From an uncultured Candidatus Melainabacteria bacterium (lineage in GTDB: Bacteria; Cyanobacteriota; Vampirovibrionia; Gastranaerophilales; Gastranaerophilaceae), in the NCBI GenBank assembly GCA_934754505.1, contig CAKVIE010000009.1, positions 1 to 64,000 of the forward strand: DNA of 64,000 bases, given 5' to 3'. Below the pieces are notes generated by a model that saw nothing but the letters and a program-made list of their open reading frames with translations, had not been told where the DNA came from and did no database searches. Below are positions 42,959 to 51,891 of the stretch, one piece after another (the first letter of the stretch is position 1; each line of letters starts with the position of its first letter). The position numbers were made by a program, and so were the translations under genes.

Positions 42959-42986
42959 TTGACCGTACATATTGAAATAAGATAAT
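42959..42986 (+). promoter_or_regulatory. Promoter of the Fe-S scaffold/GGGtGRT operon
   Basis: TTGACC (42959-42964), 16-base spacer, GATAAT (42981-42986); start expected near 42993. Confidence 0.6.
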
Positions 42987-43026
42987 AATAATAAGAATGT
43001 CAGAACATTTGAAAAAGGAGAACAAA

Positions 43027-43725
43027 GTGGCAATTCAAATAACAAAAGAAGTACAGGAAATGTGCTGTGTTTGCAAAGGTGCAAAACACGAACCTGCTCC
43101 GATTCCGCAAGAAGGCGAATGGACAAAGGTTAAAAAAATCGAACAAATTTCAGGTTTAACACATGGTTGCGGATGCTGTGCACCTCAACAAGGTACTTGC
43201 AAACTCACATTAAACGTAAAAGACGGTATTATTCAAGAAGCATTGATTGAAACACTCGGTTGCTCAGGTATGACTCACTCGGCAGCAATGGCAGGCGAAA
43301 TTCTTCCGGGTAAAACAATCCTTGAAGCATTAAATACAGACTTGGTTTGTGACGCAATCAACGTAGCAATGAGAGAATTATTCTTGCAAATCGTTTACGG
43401 CAGAACACAAACAGCTTTCTCAGAAAACGGATTACCGATTGGTGCAGGTCTTGAAGATTTAGGAAAAGGACTTCGTTCACAAGTCGGAACAATACATTCG
43501 ACAAAAGAAAAAGGTGTCAGATACCTTGAACTCGCTGAAGGTTATATACTTGAATTAGGCTTAGACGCTAACAATGAAGTTATCGGCTACAAGTTCATTC
43601 ACCTCGGCAAATTTACAGCTGCCCTCAAGAAAGGTGTTGATTACAAAACAGCATTTGAAAGCAACATCGGAACATACGGCAGATTTGCTGACGCAGTTAA
43701 AGTTATAGACCCCAGAAAAGAATAA
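43027..43725 (+). CDS. IscU/NifU-like Fe-S scaffold partner of GGGtGRT
   Basis: A 232-residue protein with a NifU N-terminal-like domain. A Cys-rich N-terminus (MCCVCKGAKHEPAP) is followed by HGCGCCAPQQGTC, TLGCSGMTHS, with the central Cys of the scaffold fold, and DLVCDAINVAMREL. It is the recurrent companion of GGGtGRT genes in anaerobes and presumably assembles or carries an Fe-S cluster. The frame is open from ATG 42997, but AAGGAG is seven bases before the GTG at 43027, so the GTG is preferred. The GGGtGRT gene follows 12 bases later. The codon usage suggests high expression. Confidence 0.82.
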   Translation: MAIQITKEVQEMCCVCKGAKHEPAPIPQEGEWTKVKKIEQISGLTHGCGCCAPQQGTCKLTLNVKDGIIQEALIETLGCSGMTHSAAMAGEILPGKTILEALNTDLVCDAINVAMRELFLQIVYGRTQTAFSENGLPIGAGLEDLGKGLRSQVGTIHSTKEKGVRYLELAEGYILELGLDANNEVIGYKFIHLGKFTAALKKGVDYKTAFESNIGTYGRFADAVKVIDPRKE

Positions 43726-43737
43726 GAGGACTGAAAA

Positions 43738-44736
43738 ATGGTAGAATTTGAAGGAAAAGACAGACGTGAGGCAACAATCGCTGCCGCACTTAAGGAATAT
43801 GGAATTGCTTCATTAGACGAAGCAAAAGCTCTCTGCGATGCAAAAGGTATCAACGTTGATGAAATCGTTAAAGGCATTCAACCTATCGCATTTGAAAATG
43901 CTGTATGGGCATACACATTGGGTTGTGCAATCGCATTGAAAAAAGGTATCACAAAAGCAGCAGACGCAGCAGAAGCAATCGGATTGGGTTTGCAAGCATT
44001 TGCAGTTCCCGGTTCGGTCGGTGACGTTAGAAAAGTTGGTATCGGTCACGGTAACTTGGCAGCAATGCTTTTGAGAGAAGAAACAAAATGTTTCTGTTTC
44101 TTAGCAGGTCACGAATCATTCGCAGCAGCAGAAGGTGCTATCGGTATTGCAAGAAACGCTAACAAAGTAAGAAAAGAACCTTTAAGAGTTATCTTAAACG
44201 GTCTTGGCAAAGATGCAGCTTATATCATTTCAAGAATCAACGGTTTCACATCAGTTGAAACAGAATATGATTACAAAACTTGCGAATTAAAAGTTGTAAA
44301 AGAAACAGCATTTTCAGAAGGCGAAAGAGCAAAAGTTAAATGCTACGGTGCTGACGATGTATCAGAAGGTGTTGCAATTATGATTAAAGAAGGCGTTGAC
44401 GTATCTATTACAGGTAACTCAACTAACCCGACTCGTTTCCAACACCCTGTTGCAGGTACTTACAAAAAATGGTGCTGGGAAAACGGAAGAAAATACTTCT
44501 CGGTAGCATCAGGCGGTGGTACAGGCAGAACACTTCACCCTGATAACGTAGCAGCAGGACCTGCTTCATACGGTATGACTGATACTATGGGCAGAATGCA
44601 CGGTGATGCTCAATTTGCAGGTTCATCATCAGTTCCTGCTCACGTAGAAATGATGGGGGTTATCGGTATGGGCAACAACCCGATGGTTGGTGCAACTGTT
44701 GCAGTTGCTGTTGCTGTTGAAAACGCTCAAAAATAG
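43738..44736 (+). CDS. GGGtGRT protein
   Basis: A 332-residue member of the family named for its signature, here SGGGTGRTLHPDN at about residues 259-271. Other features are an N-terminal helical part (about 1-75), an Ala/Gly-rich core (GLGLQAFAVPGSVGDVRKVG) and a Gly/Val-rich C-terminus. No transmembrane helix is obvious. The function is unknown. The constant pairing with a NifU-like protein suggests that it is a metalloenzyme or cluster-dependent factor. AGAGGA precedes the ATG and a perfect terminator follows the gene. Confidence 0.9.
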   Translation: MVEFEGKDRREATIAAALKEYGIASLDEAKALCDAKGINVDEIVKGIQPIAFENAVWAYTLGCAIALKKGITKAADAAEAIGLGLQAFAVPGSVGDVRKVGIGHGNLAAMLLREETKCFCFLAGHESFAAAEGAIGIARNANKVRKEPLRVILNGLGKDAAYIISRINGFTSVETEYDYKTCELKVVKETAFSEGERAKVKCYGADDVSEGVAIMIKEGVDVSITGNSTNPTRFQHPVAGTYKKWCWENGRKYFSVASGGGTGRTLHPDNVAAGPASYGMTDTMGRMHGDAQFAGSSSVPAHVEMMGVIGMGNNPMVGATVAVAVAVENAQK

Positions 44737-44758
44737 TTTTCAAAACCGAAAAATTTCC

Positions 44759-44788
44759 AAAAAGCTCTCTTGAAAAAGAGAGCTTTTT
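44759..44788 (+). terminator. Intrinsic terminator after GGGtGRT
   Basis: AAAAAGCTCTCTT / AAGAGAGCTTTTT perfect 13-bp stem with a tiny loop. Confidence 0.92.
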
Positions 44789-44790
44789 AT

Positions 44791-44819
44791 TTGTAAAACA
44801 AATTGCAAAATGTTATAAT
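44791..44819 (+). promoter_or_regulatory. Promoter of the TPR gene, very short leader
   Basis: TTGTAA (44791-44796), 17-base spacer and TATAAT (44814-44819) preceded by TGT. The expected start is two or three bases before the ATG at 44829. Confidence 0.55.
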
Positions 44820-44828
44820 ATCTGTGAT

Positions 44829-45896
44829 ATGATTATGCATTCAAAGAAAAAATCGAAAAAAAAGTTTTTTTTCACAGCATTAATCGTTGTGATTGTTTTA
44901 TTCGCAGGGATAAATAAAATTTGCCACAGTTTTTCATCAGCAGAAGAAGATGCCCGTATTTGTGTTGAAAACGGTGAATATCATAAAGCTGCAAAATTAT
45001 ACCAAAAAGCTGTTTTTTATAAAAAAACAGCCAATTTATTTAAAACGAAAAATGAAAAATACAGCGAACAAAACGATTTATTACAAGAAATAGTTGATTG
45101 TTATTCCGAAAGCGGCGATATAAAAAGGGCATTAGGAGCATACAACAGATTATATTCAAACTTGTCCAAATCTGTTTCAGACGAAGCCTCAAGAAAATAC
45201 ATAAAACTGCAAATAGCTTGTTGTTATGCCGATTTAGGCTACTTTAACAAAGCTGTTCCGATATTTGAACAGCTCGTAAAATGGTATCCGCAATATTTAG
45301 CACAAGCATATATCAACACAAGAAATTTTGAAAAAGCGAAAAATGTCTTGTTTTCAGACGATGTTCAAACGAAACTGCAAAACGGAGATGACGTAGATAC
45401 AGCATTTTTGAACTATATTTTGCTTGAATATTACAAAGAAACAGGTCAATTTGACAAAGCACAAAACGATTATGCTCCCGAAGCTCCGAGTTTTGAATCA
45501 GAGATGATGAAAGACATACATTTTGCGGATTTATATTATCAAACAGGAAACTATCAAAAATCGGCAGAATATTATGAAAAATTGATATATAACCCTGAAT
45601 TTTCACAAAAAATTCAAAACAAAATGAAAATCAAATATGCGTTGACACTTGCAAAAACAGGTGATTTTACAAAAGCAGAAAATTTGATTAATGAGATTTT
45701 TGAAACATTAAAAGAAAGCTATGAATTAAGTCCTGAAATAATTTGCACTAAATACTATTCTGCCAAAATTTTACCAAAAGAAAATTCAGAAACGTTAAAA
45801 GAAGCACAAAATCTGTTTACGCAACTTCGATTGACAAAAAACAGCAGATTTTACGGAAACATTGAAGAATTTTGTAAAGTGAACACTCAATACTAA
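44829..45896 (+). CDS. Membrane-anchored TPR-repeat protein
   Basis: A 355-residue protein with a very basic N-terminus (KKKSKKK), one membrane helix (about 14-30) and a C-terminal helical domain of tetratricopeptide-like pairs. Examples are NGEYHKAAKLYQKAV, GDIKRALGAYNRLY, GYFNKAVPIFEQLV and GNYQKSAEYYEKLI. TPR proteins mediate protein contacts; the partner is unknown. There is no SD, and the promoter lies directly before the start. The stop codon is two bases from that of the convergent SGNH gene. Confidence 0.75.
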   Translation: MIMHSKKKSKKKFFFTALIVVIVLFAGINKICHSFSSAEEDARICVENGEYHKAAKLYQKAVFYKKTANLFKTKNEKYSEQNDLLQEIVDCYSESGDIKRALGAYNRLYSNLSKSVSDEASRKYIKLQIACCYADLGYFNKAVPIFEQLVKWYPQYLAQAYINTRNFEKAKNVLFSDDVQTKLQNGDDVDTAFLNYILLEYYKETGQFDKAQNDYAPEAPSFESEMMKDIHFADLYYQTGNYQKSAEYYEKLIYNPEFSQKIQNKMKIKYALTLAKTGDFTKAENLINEIFETLKESYELSPEIICTKYYSAKILPKENSETLKEAQNLFTQLRLTKNSRFYGNIEEFCKVNTQY

Positions 45897-45898
45897 AA

Positions 45899-46822
45899 TC
45901 ACATGCCCGTATTTTTAACGAATTTTGGTGTAATTTCTTTCCAAGCAAGGGCAGAGGGGTGTTTATCGGGCAAAGAATATTTATCTTCGGATAAATTGAT
46001 ATAATCGTTTACATCATAGACAGGAATACCGATTTTTTCGACAGCAGACCAGTCGAAAGACATTCTTGGATCAGTTTGATACTTCAAAATAATAAACTTT
46101 GAATTTGGCCATTTTTTCTTAATTATATGATTTATCACGCTGATATATTCAACAAATCTGTTAAAATAGTCTGTTTTGAAATAGGGGCTTGAGGATTTAT
46201 AAGAATTTAAGATAGCAGAAATTTTTCGATAGATAAAAAAGCAAGAGAAAGGGTTGTAAGAAACGAGTTTGTCGCCCGTTTTTTTATACACTAAATTAGC
46301 ATTATTATCCGTTGCAAGAAACCATTTAGCATTCATTCTTCTTATATGGTCGTCATAATAAACAAAAACTACATATTCAGGAGCTTTGAGATTGGAAAAA
46401 TTATAATTTTCCAAAAGAAAAAGCATGTGCTGAATACCACGTCCCGGAGCAGCAAAATTATAAACCGGTCTGTTTGTAGCTTCGGCAATTTTAGCACCAA
46501 ACGTATCATTCAAATCCAAGTATGCACCGTATGCAAATGAGCAGCCGAAAAGGAATACGGGAGATAAAGGCGAAGCGGTATTAACAGGAAGTCTATACTG
46601 ACTGTTCTCAGACACATTCAAATAGAAATCCTTATCAAAATCTTTAAGTTTAAAATTGTATTTAAAATTCTGTGAGGGGGTTACAAAGTTATATTGATTT
46701 AAAAATTTTTGTTGCTTTCTTACTTCAGAAAAATGGTCAACACAATAAGCCAAAAAATCAAAAGAAAGAACAATAAAAAAAACACCCGCCGCAATAAAAG
46801 ATAAAAATGGTATTTTTTTCAA
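45899..46822 (-). CDS. SGNH-hydrolase-like membrane-anchored protein
   Basis: A 307-residue protein with an N-terminal membrane helix (about 7-27). The nucleophile block is FLFGCSFAYG (GxS in place of GDS), an Asn/Gly block is APGRGIQHM, and the C-terminal DKHPSALAW carries the Asp-His pair. These are the SGNH/GDSL esterase residues; relatives remove or add acyl groups on envelope glycans. The start is TTG at 46822 with TGAGGA about seven bases upstream. It lies 23 bases after the secreted protein gene and is probably co-transcribed with it. Confidence 0.75.
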   Translation of the reverse strand: MKKIPFLSFIAAGVFFIVLSFDFLAYCVDHFSEVRKQQKFLNQYNFVTPSQNFKYNFKLKDFDKDFYLNVSENSQYRLPVNTASPLSPVFLFGCSFAYGAYLDLNDTFGAKIAEATNRPVYNFAAPGRGIQHMLFLLENYNFSNLKAPEYVVFVYYDDHIRRMNAKWFLATDNNANLVYKKTGDKLVSYNPFSCFFIYRKISAILNSYKSSSPYFKTDYFNRFVEYISVINHIIKKKWPNSKFIILKYQTDPRMSFDWSAVEKIGIPVYDVNDYINLSEDKYSLPDKHPSALAWKEITPKFVKNTGM

Positions 46823-46845
46823 AATATATTCCTCAGCTCTGATTT

Positions 46846-47442
46846 CTATTCTTCGTCAGATTCACCGATTTTAAGTTTAACCTGCTGACCTACTTTCAAA
46901 TATAATTCTTCGCCTTTTTCCACATAAGAAACCGGAGAATCCTTGTAAACCTTCTTAAAACCGCTGACAATTCTGTTTGTATCATCTTCAGGATTAGCCA
47001 CACCTTTAACAAAAGACACCCCTTGTGACAATAACGGAATATGGAAAGCCATACTTGCTGCAGTAGTAATACCTGTTTGAGCGAGGCTCGAAGCAGAACT
47101 TTTATCGAAAGGTTTGTAATATTTTACACAAATAGCCAAATTTTTTCCTGCAAATTCATAAACACCATCAGGCGTTGCATAATGAGTCGGGGTAAATTCA
47201 AAATAGCCTTTTCTTTTTCCGACTTGACCGTTAACAACCATTGTGACATTTCCGTAAAAAACAGTACCTGCCCTATAAAGTTTCATATTATCAACGGTAA
47301 AATCCTCCTGCGTTTTAACAGTAAATGTTTTAGCCGGATTTTCAGTTGAAAAATCACTCAAAGCAACACCGATAACAGTTTCCGCAGAAACACCCATTGC
47401 GGTAAAAAGCATTATAACTGCTGTTAATATAAATTTTTTCAT
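46846..47442 (-). CDS. Secreted protein of unknown function
   Basis: A 198-residue protein with a clear signal peptide (MKKFILTAVIMLFTAMGVSA) and a predicted beta-rich mature part containing VYEFAGKNLAIC and an acidic C-terminus. Several Val/Tyr/Gly strands (LYRAGTVFYGNVTMV) look like a barrel or sandwich fold. No family recognised. AAGGAG is six bases from the ATG. The SGNH-like gene is downstream in the same direction. Confidence 0.7.
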   Translation of the reverse strand: MKKFILTAVIMLFTAMGVSAETVIGVALSDFSTENPAKTFTVKTQEDFTVDNMKLYRAGTVFYGNVTMVVNGQVGKRKGYFEFTPTHYATPDGVYEFAGKNLAICVKYYKPFDKSSASSLAQTGITTAASMAFHIPLLSQGVSFVKGVANPEDDTNRIVSGFKKVYKDSPVSYVEKGEELYLKVGQQVKLKIGESDEE

Positions 47443-47499
47443 AAAGACTCCTTATTTAATTCATTATTAATTATAATCTATAACTTTTGTTTTTTCAAA

Positions 47500-48282
47500 T
47501 CAAACAAGAGTCGGAAGTTTTTCGGTTTTGTAAAATATTTGAGAAGATGTTCTGAATTTTTCAGGATTTGCACTCACAAAGAACTCAGGATTGTAAAATT
47601 TTTCATCGGCAAGATTGTTATTATTTTTCAAATCATCTGCAATATATTGAGTAAAATATTCGGCAGGGTCGATAAAAATATCTTTTCCTGCTATTTCTGC
47701 CAAAAGAGTCTTTAAATAAGGATAATGTGTGCAGCCCAAAATAATTTTATCAACATTTTCTTTTAAAAGAACATCGAGATTTTCTTTGATAATATCAAAA
47801 TTTTCAGGAAGATTTTGAGCGTGATTTTCAACAATTTCAACCCATTTTCCCGGGCAGCCGTGCTCTATAACTTCAAGATTAGAATTGTATTTCGTCAAAT
47901 ATTTTTTATATGCATGAGAATTTGCGGTTGCTTCCGTTGAAAGCGTTCCTATTTTTTTAACGGACATTTCGGAAATAACCTTGCACGCAGTTTGAATAAC
48001 AGGATAAAGTGTAAAATCGAAATCATTTACCAAAGAATCATAAGCAGTCGCAGAGGTGGTATTGCAAGCCATTACAACGGCTTTTACATCTTTTTCCCTG
48101 AAAAAATTCATTATTCTGTGAGTTATAATAATCAATTCGTCTTTTGTTTTAGTTCCGTACGGAATATTCGCCGTATCACCAAAATAAATATAATTTTCAT
48201 TCGGCAAAAGCTTGTACAGTTTTGAAAAAACCGTCAATCCGCCTATTCCGGAATCATATACACCTATGGGTCTGTTATCCAT
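47500..48282 (-). CDS. murI: Glutamate racemase
   Basis: A 260-residue enzyme that makes D-glutamate for peptidoglycan. GVYDSGIGGLTVFSKL opens the fold. The two catalytic Cys are in MACNTTSA (about residue 72) and LGCTHYPYL (about residue 183), with the Asp/Ser pair in DSGIGG. Length and motifs are normal. Its ATG overlaps the stop codon of the amidase gene as TAATG, and the SD (GGAAAG) lies in that gene, so the two cell-wall genes are translationally coupled. Confidence 0.96.
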   Translation of the reverse strand: MDNRPIGVYDSGIGGLTVFSKLYKLLPNENYIYFGDTANIPYGTKTKDELIIITHRIMNFFREKDVKAVVMACNTTSATAYDSLVNDFDFTLYPVIQTACKVISEMSVKKIGTLSTEATANSHAYKKYLTKYNSNLEVIEHGCPGKWVEIVENHAQNLPENFDIIKENLDVLLKENVDKIILGCTHYPYLKTLLAEIAGKDIFIDPAEYFTQYIADDLKNNNNLADEKFYNPEFFVSANPEKFRTSSQIFYKTEKLPTLV

Positions 48283-50141
48283 TATTTCTTTCCTGTATTG
48301 TTTAAATAGTTTATAACGCCTTCCGTAATTGCTTCGGCAAATTTTGTTTGACGTTCTTTCGTCTGCATTAATCTTCTTTCTTCGGCATTTGAAATAAATC
48401 CGAGTTCAACAAGAATTGCAGGCATTTCAGTATGTCTGATTACATAAAATCTTGACTTATAAACACCACGGTTTGTTTCAGTAACTTTTTGCATAATAGA
48501 TTTGTGAACCTGCTTTGCAAAATCCAAACTGTCATCTTTATAGTAATGTGTTTCAATACCGTGTGCCGATTCGTTTTCGCAGGCATTGATGTGAATACTT
48601 ACAAAAACATCAGGCTTTTTGGTATTGGAATAAGTTACTCTGTCACTCAATGAAACAAAAGTATCATCATCTCTTGTCATATAAACGATTGCTCCTTGTT
48701 TTCTCAACATTTGAGCAGTTAATTCTGCAATTTGAAGTGTAATTGTTTTTTCAAGAACATTATTTCGAGTAGCTCCGGGGTCGCTTCCGCCGTGACCTGC
48801 GTCAATTACAACCGTTTTTGTATTCAAATTTTTCTTAGCCGGCTGAATTTTAACAGGACTTTTTACGGTTAAAACAAGTTTTGTAGCCTTTAAATTTTCA
48901 AGACAGTCAACAATTGTTCCATCATTAATCGGTATCGTCACAGTAACACCGATAGCACCCAATCTATCCGCAAGAATATTTTTATTATTGCCTGCTTTTA
49001 ACTTTTTAGAAAGATTTGCAATGCTCTCGACATTAACATTATACAAATCCAATTCAAGAGAATTATCATTTCTTTTCAACGAATGAACTATCGGCTCAGA
49101 AAAACTAAATGTAAATTTATCGCTTTGATAACGGTATTCCTGCCTTGATTGCACCATTGCAGTCACAAGCTCGGAAGCATTTGAAAATAATTTTATCCCG
49201 TCCATTCTATCTTCACGAACAAGTAAAATATTTTGCAAATCGTTAGCATAAATAAGCTTATATTTTTTCGGATAAGGTGTTGTCAAAACGAGTCTGATTT
49301 TAGTAGGCTCAAATTGACCGATTTTTACCGATTCATTTTCACTGATTTTAAGTTCTTTGTTTCGTATATCCGTGGCACAAACAGCATTTGGCAAATCAAA
49401 TACCACTCTCGACGGATTAGACAAATAAAAAGGTTTTTCGGAATTAACAACCCCTGTACCCGCAATTAGCAATGCTCCTTGTTTAACAACGGCATTAGAA
49501 ACAAAATACCTTGATAATAATTTTGACTCTTGCAAAGGCGGATTAATTCTGACAGGTTCAATTTTGGGAACGACAGGTTGAACATTTGCTCCGCTCGTTG
49601 AACTTTTAGGCATTGCAGGCGATAACACTATTGGTGTTGTCACTTCTTGAGGCACAATTTCATTAATTCTAACTTTTTCGAAATAGTCATAAGCACTTGA
49701 CTTAACTTCTCTGTAAATCGGAGTCAAATAGTCTTGTGTCAGTTTATAATCTTGAAGTTTGATAACAATACTGCCGCCAACCAAAATTACTTTAACATTT
49801 TCAGGGTGAAGCTGCGGAGTGTATGTCATAACTAATCGAACAGTGTTTGGATTTGTTGAAAATTGAGAAATTTTCAAACTCGACAATTTACCGTTCTTGA
49901 AAGCGTATGACGTTTGTTTTTTCGTTAAAACCGCATTTTCTATATCCAAAAACATTCTTGACGGATTTGAGAGAAAACCTTTTTTAACTTTTATCTCTTG
50001 AGAAGCGGCATTGGTTGCAACAAAAATCACACTGTCAGAGCTGTCAAACGTTATGTCATTAACCTTTACAACATCAGCAAAAACATTTTGTATTGCAATA
50101 AATATAAATATAAATAATGTAAGTAAAATTTTTCTTATCAT
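48282..50141 (-). CDS. N-acetylmuramoyl-L-alanine amidase with AMIN-like repeats
   Basis: A 619-residue secreted amidase that cleaves the amide between MurNAc and the peptide. It has a signal peptide (about 1-22, ending VFA). Three AMIN-like beta domains follow (starting around residues 30, 215 and 320), which in relatives bind peptidoglycan or position the enzyme. The amidase_3 domain (about 440-610) has zinc residues in DAGHGGSDPGA, VLEKTI and SIHINA and the catalytic Glu in VELGF. This build resembles cyanobacterial AmiC proteins. It probably has no leader: TTGAAA-N16-TATTAT ends six bases before the ATG. murI follows. Confidence 0.9.
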   Translation of the reverse strand: MIRKILLTLFIFIFIAIQNVFADVVKVNDITFDSSDSVIFVATNAASQEIKVKKGFLSNPSRMFLDIENAVLTKKQTSYAFKNGKLSSLKISQFSTNPNTVRLVMTYTPQLHPENVKVILVGGSIVIKLQDYKLTQDYLTPIYREVKSSAYDYFEKVRINEIVPQEVTTPIVLSPAMPKSSTSGANVQPVVPKIEPVRINPPLQESKLLSRYFVSNAVVKQGALLIAGTGVVNSEKPFYLSNPSRVVFDLPNAVCATDIRNKELKISENESVKIGQFEPTKIRLVLTTPYPKKYKLIYANDLQNILLVREDRMDGIKLFSNASELVTAMVQSRQEYRYQSDKFTFSFSEPIVHSLKRNDNSLELDLYNVNVESIANLSKKLKAGNNKNILADRLGAIGVTVTIPINDGTIVDCLENLKATKLVLTVKSPVKIQPAKKNLNTKTVVIDAGHGGSDPGATRNNVLEKTITLQIAELTAQMLRKQGAIVYMTRDDDTFVSLSDRVTYSNTKKPDVFVSIHINACENESAHGIETHYYKDDSLDFAKQVHKSIMQKVTETNRGVYKSRFYVIRHTEMPAILVELGFISNAEERRLMQTKERQTKFAEAITEGVINYLNNTGKK

Positions 50142-50147
50142 ATTTTG

Positions 50148-50175
50148 ATAATACTAAATTTTTGAAAATTTTCAA
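50148..50175 (-). promoter_or_regulatory. Promoter of amidase-murI, leaderless start
   Basis: On the minus strand TTGAAA (50170-50175), 16-base spacer, TATTAT (50148-50153), then six bases to the ATG. The -35 box lies in the palindrome TTGAAAATTTTCAA (50162-50175). Confidence 0.65.
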
Positions 50176-50225
50176 TTTTGTTAAATTCTGAAACACAAAA
50201 TATAAACGCAACAAAATTCAAGCAA

Positions 50226-50253
50226 TAAAAAAGCCCGCTGCTGCGAGCCTTTA
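50226..50253 (-). terminator. Intrinsic terminator of the 88-residue protein gene
   Basis: AAAGGCTCGC / GCGGGCTTTTTT stem with one mismatch and six Ts on the minus strand, 19 bases after the stop codon at 50272. Confidence 0.8.
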
Positions 50254-50271
50254 AACAGTAACAAAATCTTT

Positions 50272-50538
50272 TTAACCTTTCATATTGAAAGTAGGTCTTT
50301 CTTGACCTTTTCTCATCGTTGCACCTAAAGAATAAGCCATACGATTGTATTTAGCGATTTCTTCCTGAACGTTTCCGCTAAATACGTTGTCAGCTTTATC
50401 AAAGTAGTCAACGACAGGTTCCCAAAGATTGCTTACAGCTTTTGTAGCAGTGTCTTTGACCTGTTGCAAAGTTCTTGTCGGCACTTTGACATTAAGACCA
50501 AACGGTTTATTAAACAGATTTGTATTATTTTCTAACAT
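50272..50538 (-). CDS. Small hypothetical protein
   Basis: An 88-residue soluble protein of unknown function. It begins with an Asn-rich stretch (MLENNTNLFNKPFG), is mainly helical in the middle (LQQVKDTATKAVSNLWEPVVDYF) and ends basic (MRKGQERPTFNMKG). AAAGGA is seven bases before the ATG and a terminator follows, so it is a single-gene unit. The short Asn-rich start recalls the N-termini of the proteins at 3206 and 34804; whether this is meaningful is unclear. Confidence 0.65.
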   Translation of the reverse strand: MLENNTNLFNKPFGLNVKVPTRTLQQVKDTATKAVSNLWEPVVDYFDKADNVFSGNVQEEIAKYNRMAYSLGATMRKGQERPTFNMKG

Positions 50539-50656
50539 TCACAAGTCCTTTGCTTTACATGTTTTATATCGGTACTTTCTATAAAAACTTTAGCATATAG
50601 TAAAGAAATATTAAGCACCAAAAAGAGGATTTTTTATTAAAAAGTTCTCATATATT

Positions 50657-50665
50657 TGTTATAAT
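50657..50665 (+). promoter_or_regulatory. Extended -10 promoter, very short leader
   Basis: TGTTATAAT ends nine bases before the ATG at 50675, with no SD between. Confidence 0.5.
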
Positions 50666-50674
50666 GAACACAAG

Positions 50675-51889
50675 ATGCAAATCAACATTTTAGAAAAAAC
50701 GAATAATCAGACAAAATACGTCATAAAAGAATGCATAAAAACAGCCGAAATATGCGGTATAAAACTTTATCTTGTCGGCGGAATTGTCAGAGATATTTTA
50801 CTTTCAAAGGATTTGAAAGACATTGATATTACGGTTGAAGGCTCGGTTAAAGAGTTTGCGGCTGCATTAGCAGAGCATTCGGAGATTCAGTCCGTTAAAT
50901 TTTCGGAAACTTTGCCGACTGCAAAAGTAGTTTTTTCAAACGGAGCAGAAGCCGACATTGCCTCAACAAGACAAGAGATTTATAAAAATTTCGGAGATTT
51001 GCCGATTGTAACCCAAACAGGCTGTAATCTCAAAGATGACGTAAAAAGACGTGATTTTACGGTCAATGCAGTTGCCGTTTCTTTAAATAACGAAAATTTA
51101 TTTGAAATCGTGGACTACCTTGGCGGAGTGGAAGATTTAGCAAACAAAAAGCTAAAAATTTTGCACGAAAAGTCTTTTTACGACGACCCGTCAAGAATAA
51201 TTCGAGGAGCAAAATTTGCACAAAGATTAAATTTTTCCCTTGAGGAAAAAACTCTTGAACTCCAAAACCGATACCTTGAAAAACCTTTGAGAAATATCCC
51301 TTTATTTCGGGTAAAAACAGAGCTTTTCGAGCTTTTTTCATTAGATGACCCGACAGTTTTTGATAATTTTATAAAGAATAAATTATATCGAATTTTAGTT
51401 GATAACTGCAATTTTTCATCAAGCGGAAAAACACTGAAAACACTTGCAGAAAAATACGGTTTGAAGAAAAAAGAATTGCCACTGTTATATTTTTCGGCAC
51501 TTTTTACAAATGAAAATCCGCCTGAAAAACTCAATCTTTCAATCCAAGAAATAAAAATAATAAAAGATACTAAAACGCTTTTCAATGAAGAAACAACCGC
51601 TTTTTCGGACAAATATTCAATATATAAATTTTTCAAAGGGAAAGAAGATATCTCTATAATTTTATTTGCAGCGGAACGAAACAAAAAAATTGCAGACACA
51701 TATTTTTCAATAAAAAATATAAAACCGATAATCAGCGGTAAAGACTTGCAGCAACTCGGTTTACAGCAAGGGAAAATTTATTCCGAAATTATCAGTGAAC
51801 TCACCAAGGAAAAAATAAATAATAATTTGCAAAATTTTGATGAAGAAATGAATTTTGTGAGAAAATATTTGCAGGAAAAGGGCATTTAG
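50675..51889 (+). CDS. tRNA CCA-/A-adding nucleotidyltransferase
   Basis: A 404-residue class II tRNA nucleotidyltransferase. The head domain has LVGGIVRDILL and the catalytic carboxylates in KDIDITVEG. The neck has KRRDFTVNAVAV and RIIRGAKFAQRLNF with the nucleotide-selecting residues. A helical body and tail follow. It adds or repairs the 3' CCA (or only A) of tRNAs, needed here because the tRNA-Met gene lacks CCA. Whether it adds all three nucleotides cannot be decided by eye. The CheA-like gene starts two bases after its stop codon. Confidence 0.9.
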   Translation: MQINILEKTNNQTKYVIKECIKTAEICGIKLYLVGGIVRDILLSKDLKDIDITVEGSVKEFAAALAEHSEIQSVKFSETLPTAKVVFSNGAEADIASTRQEIYKNFGDLPIVTQTGCNLKDDVKRRDFTVNAVAVSLNNENLFEIVDYLGGVEDLANKKLKILHEKSFYDDPSRIIRGAKFAQRLNFSLEEKTLELQNRYLEKPLRNIPLFRVKTELFELFSLDDPTVFDNFIKNKLYRILVDNCNFSSSGKTLKTLAEKYGLKKKELPLLYFSALFTNENPPEKLNLSIQEIKIIKDTKTLFNEETTAFSDKYSIYKFFKGKEDISIILFAAERNKKIADTYFSIKNIKPIISGKDLQQLGLQQGKIYSEIISELTKEKINNNLQNFDEEMNFVRKYLQEKGI

Positions 51890-51891
51890 CA

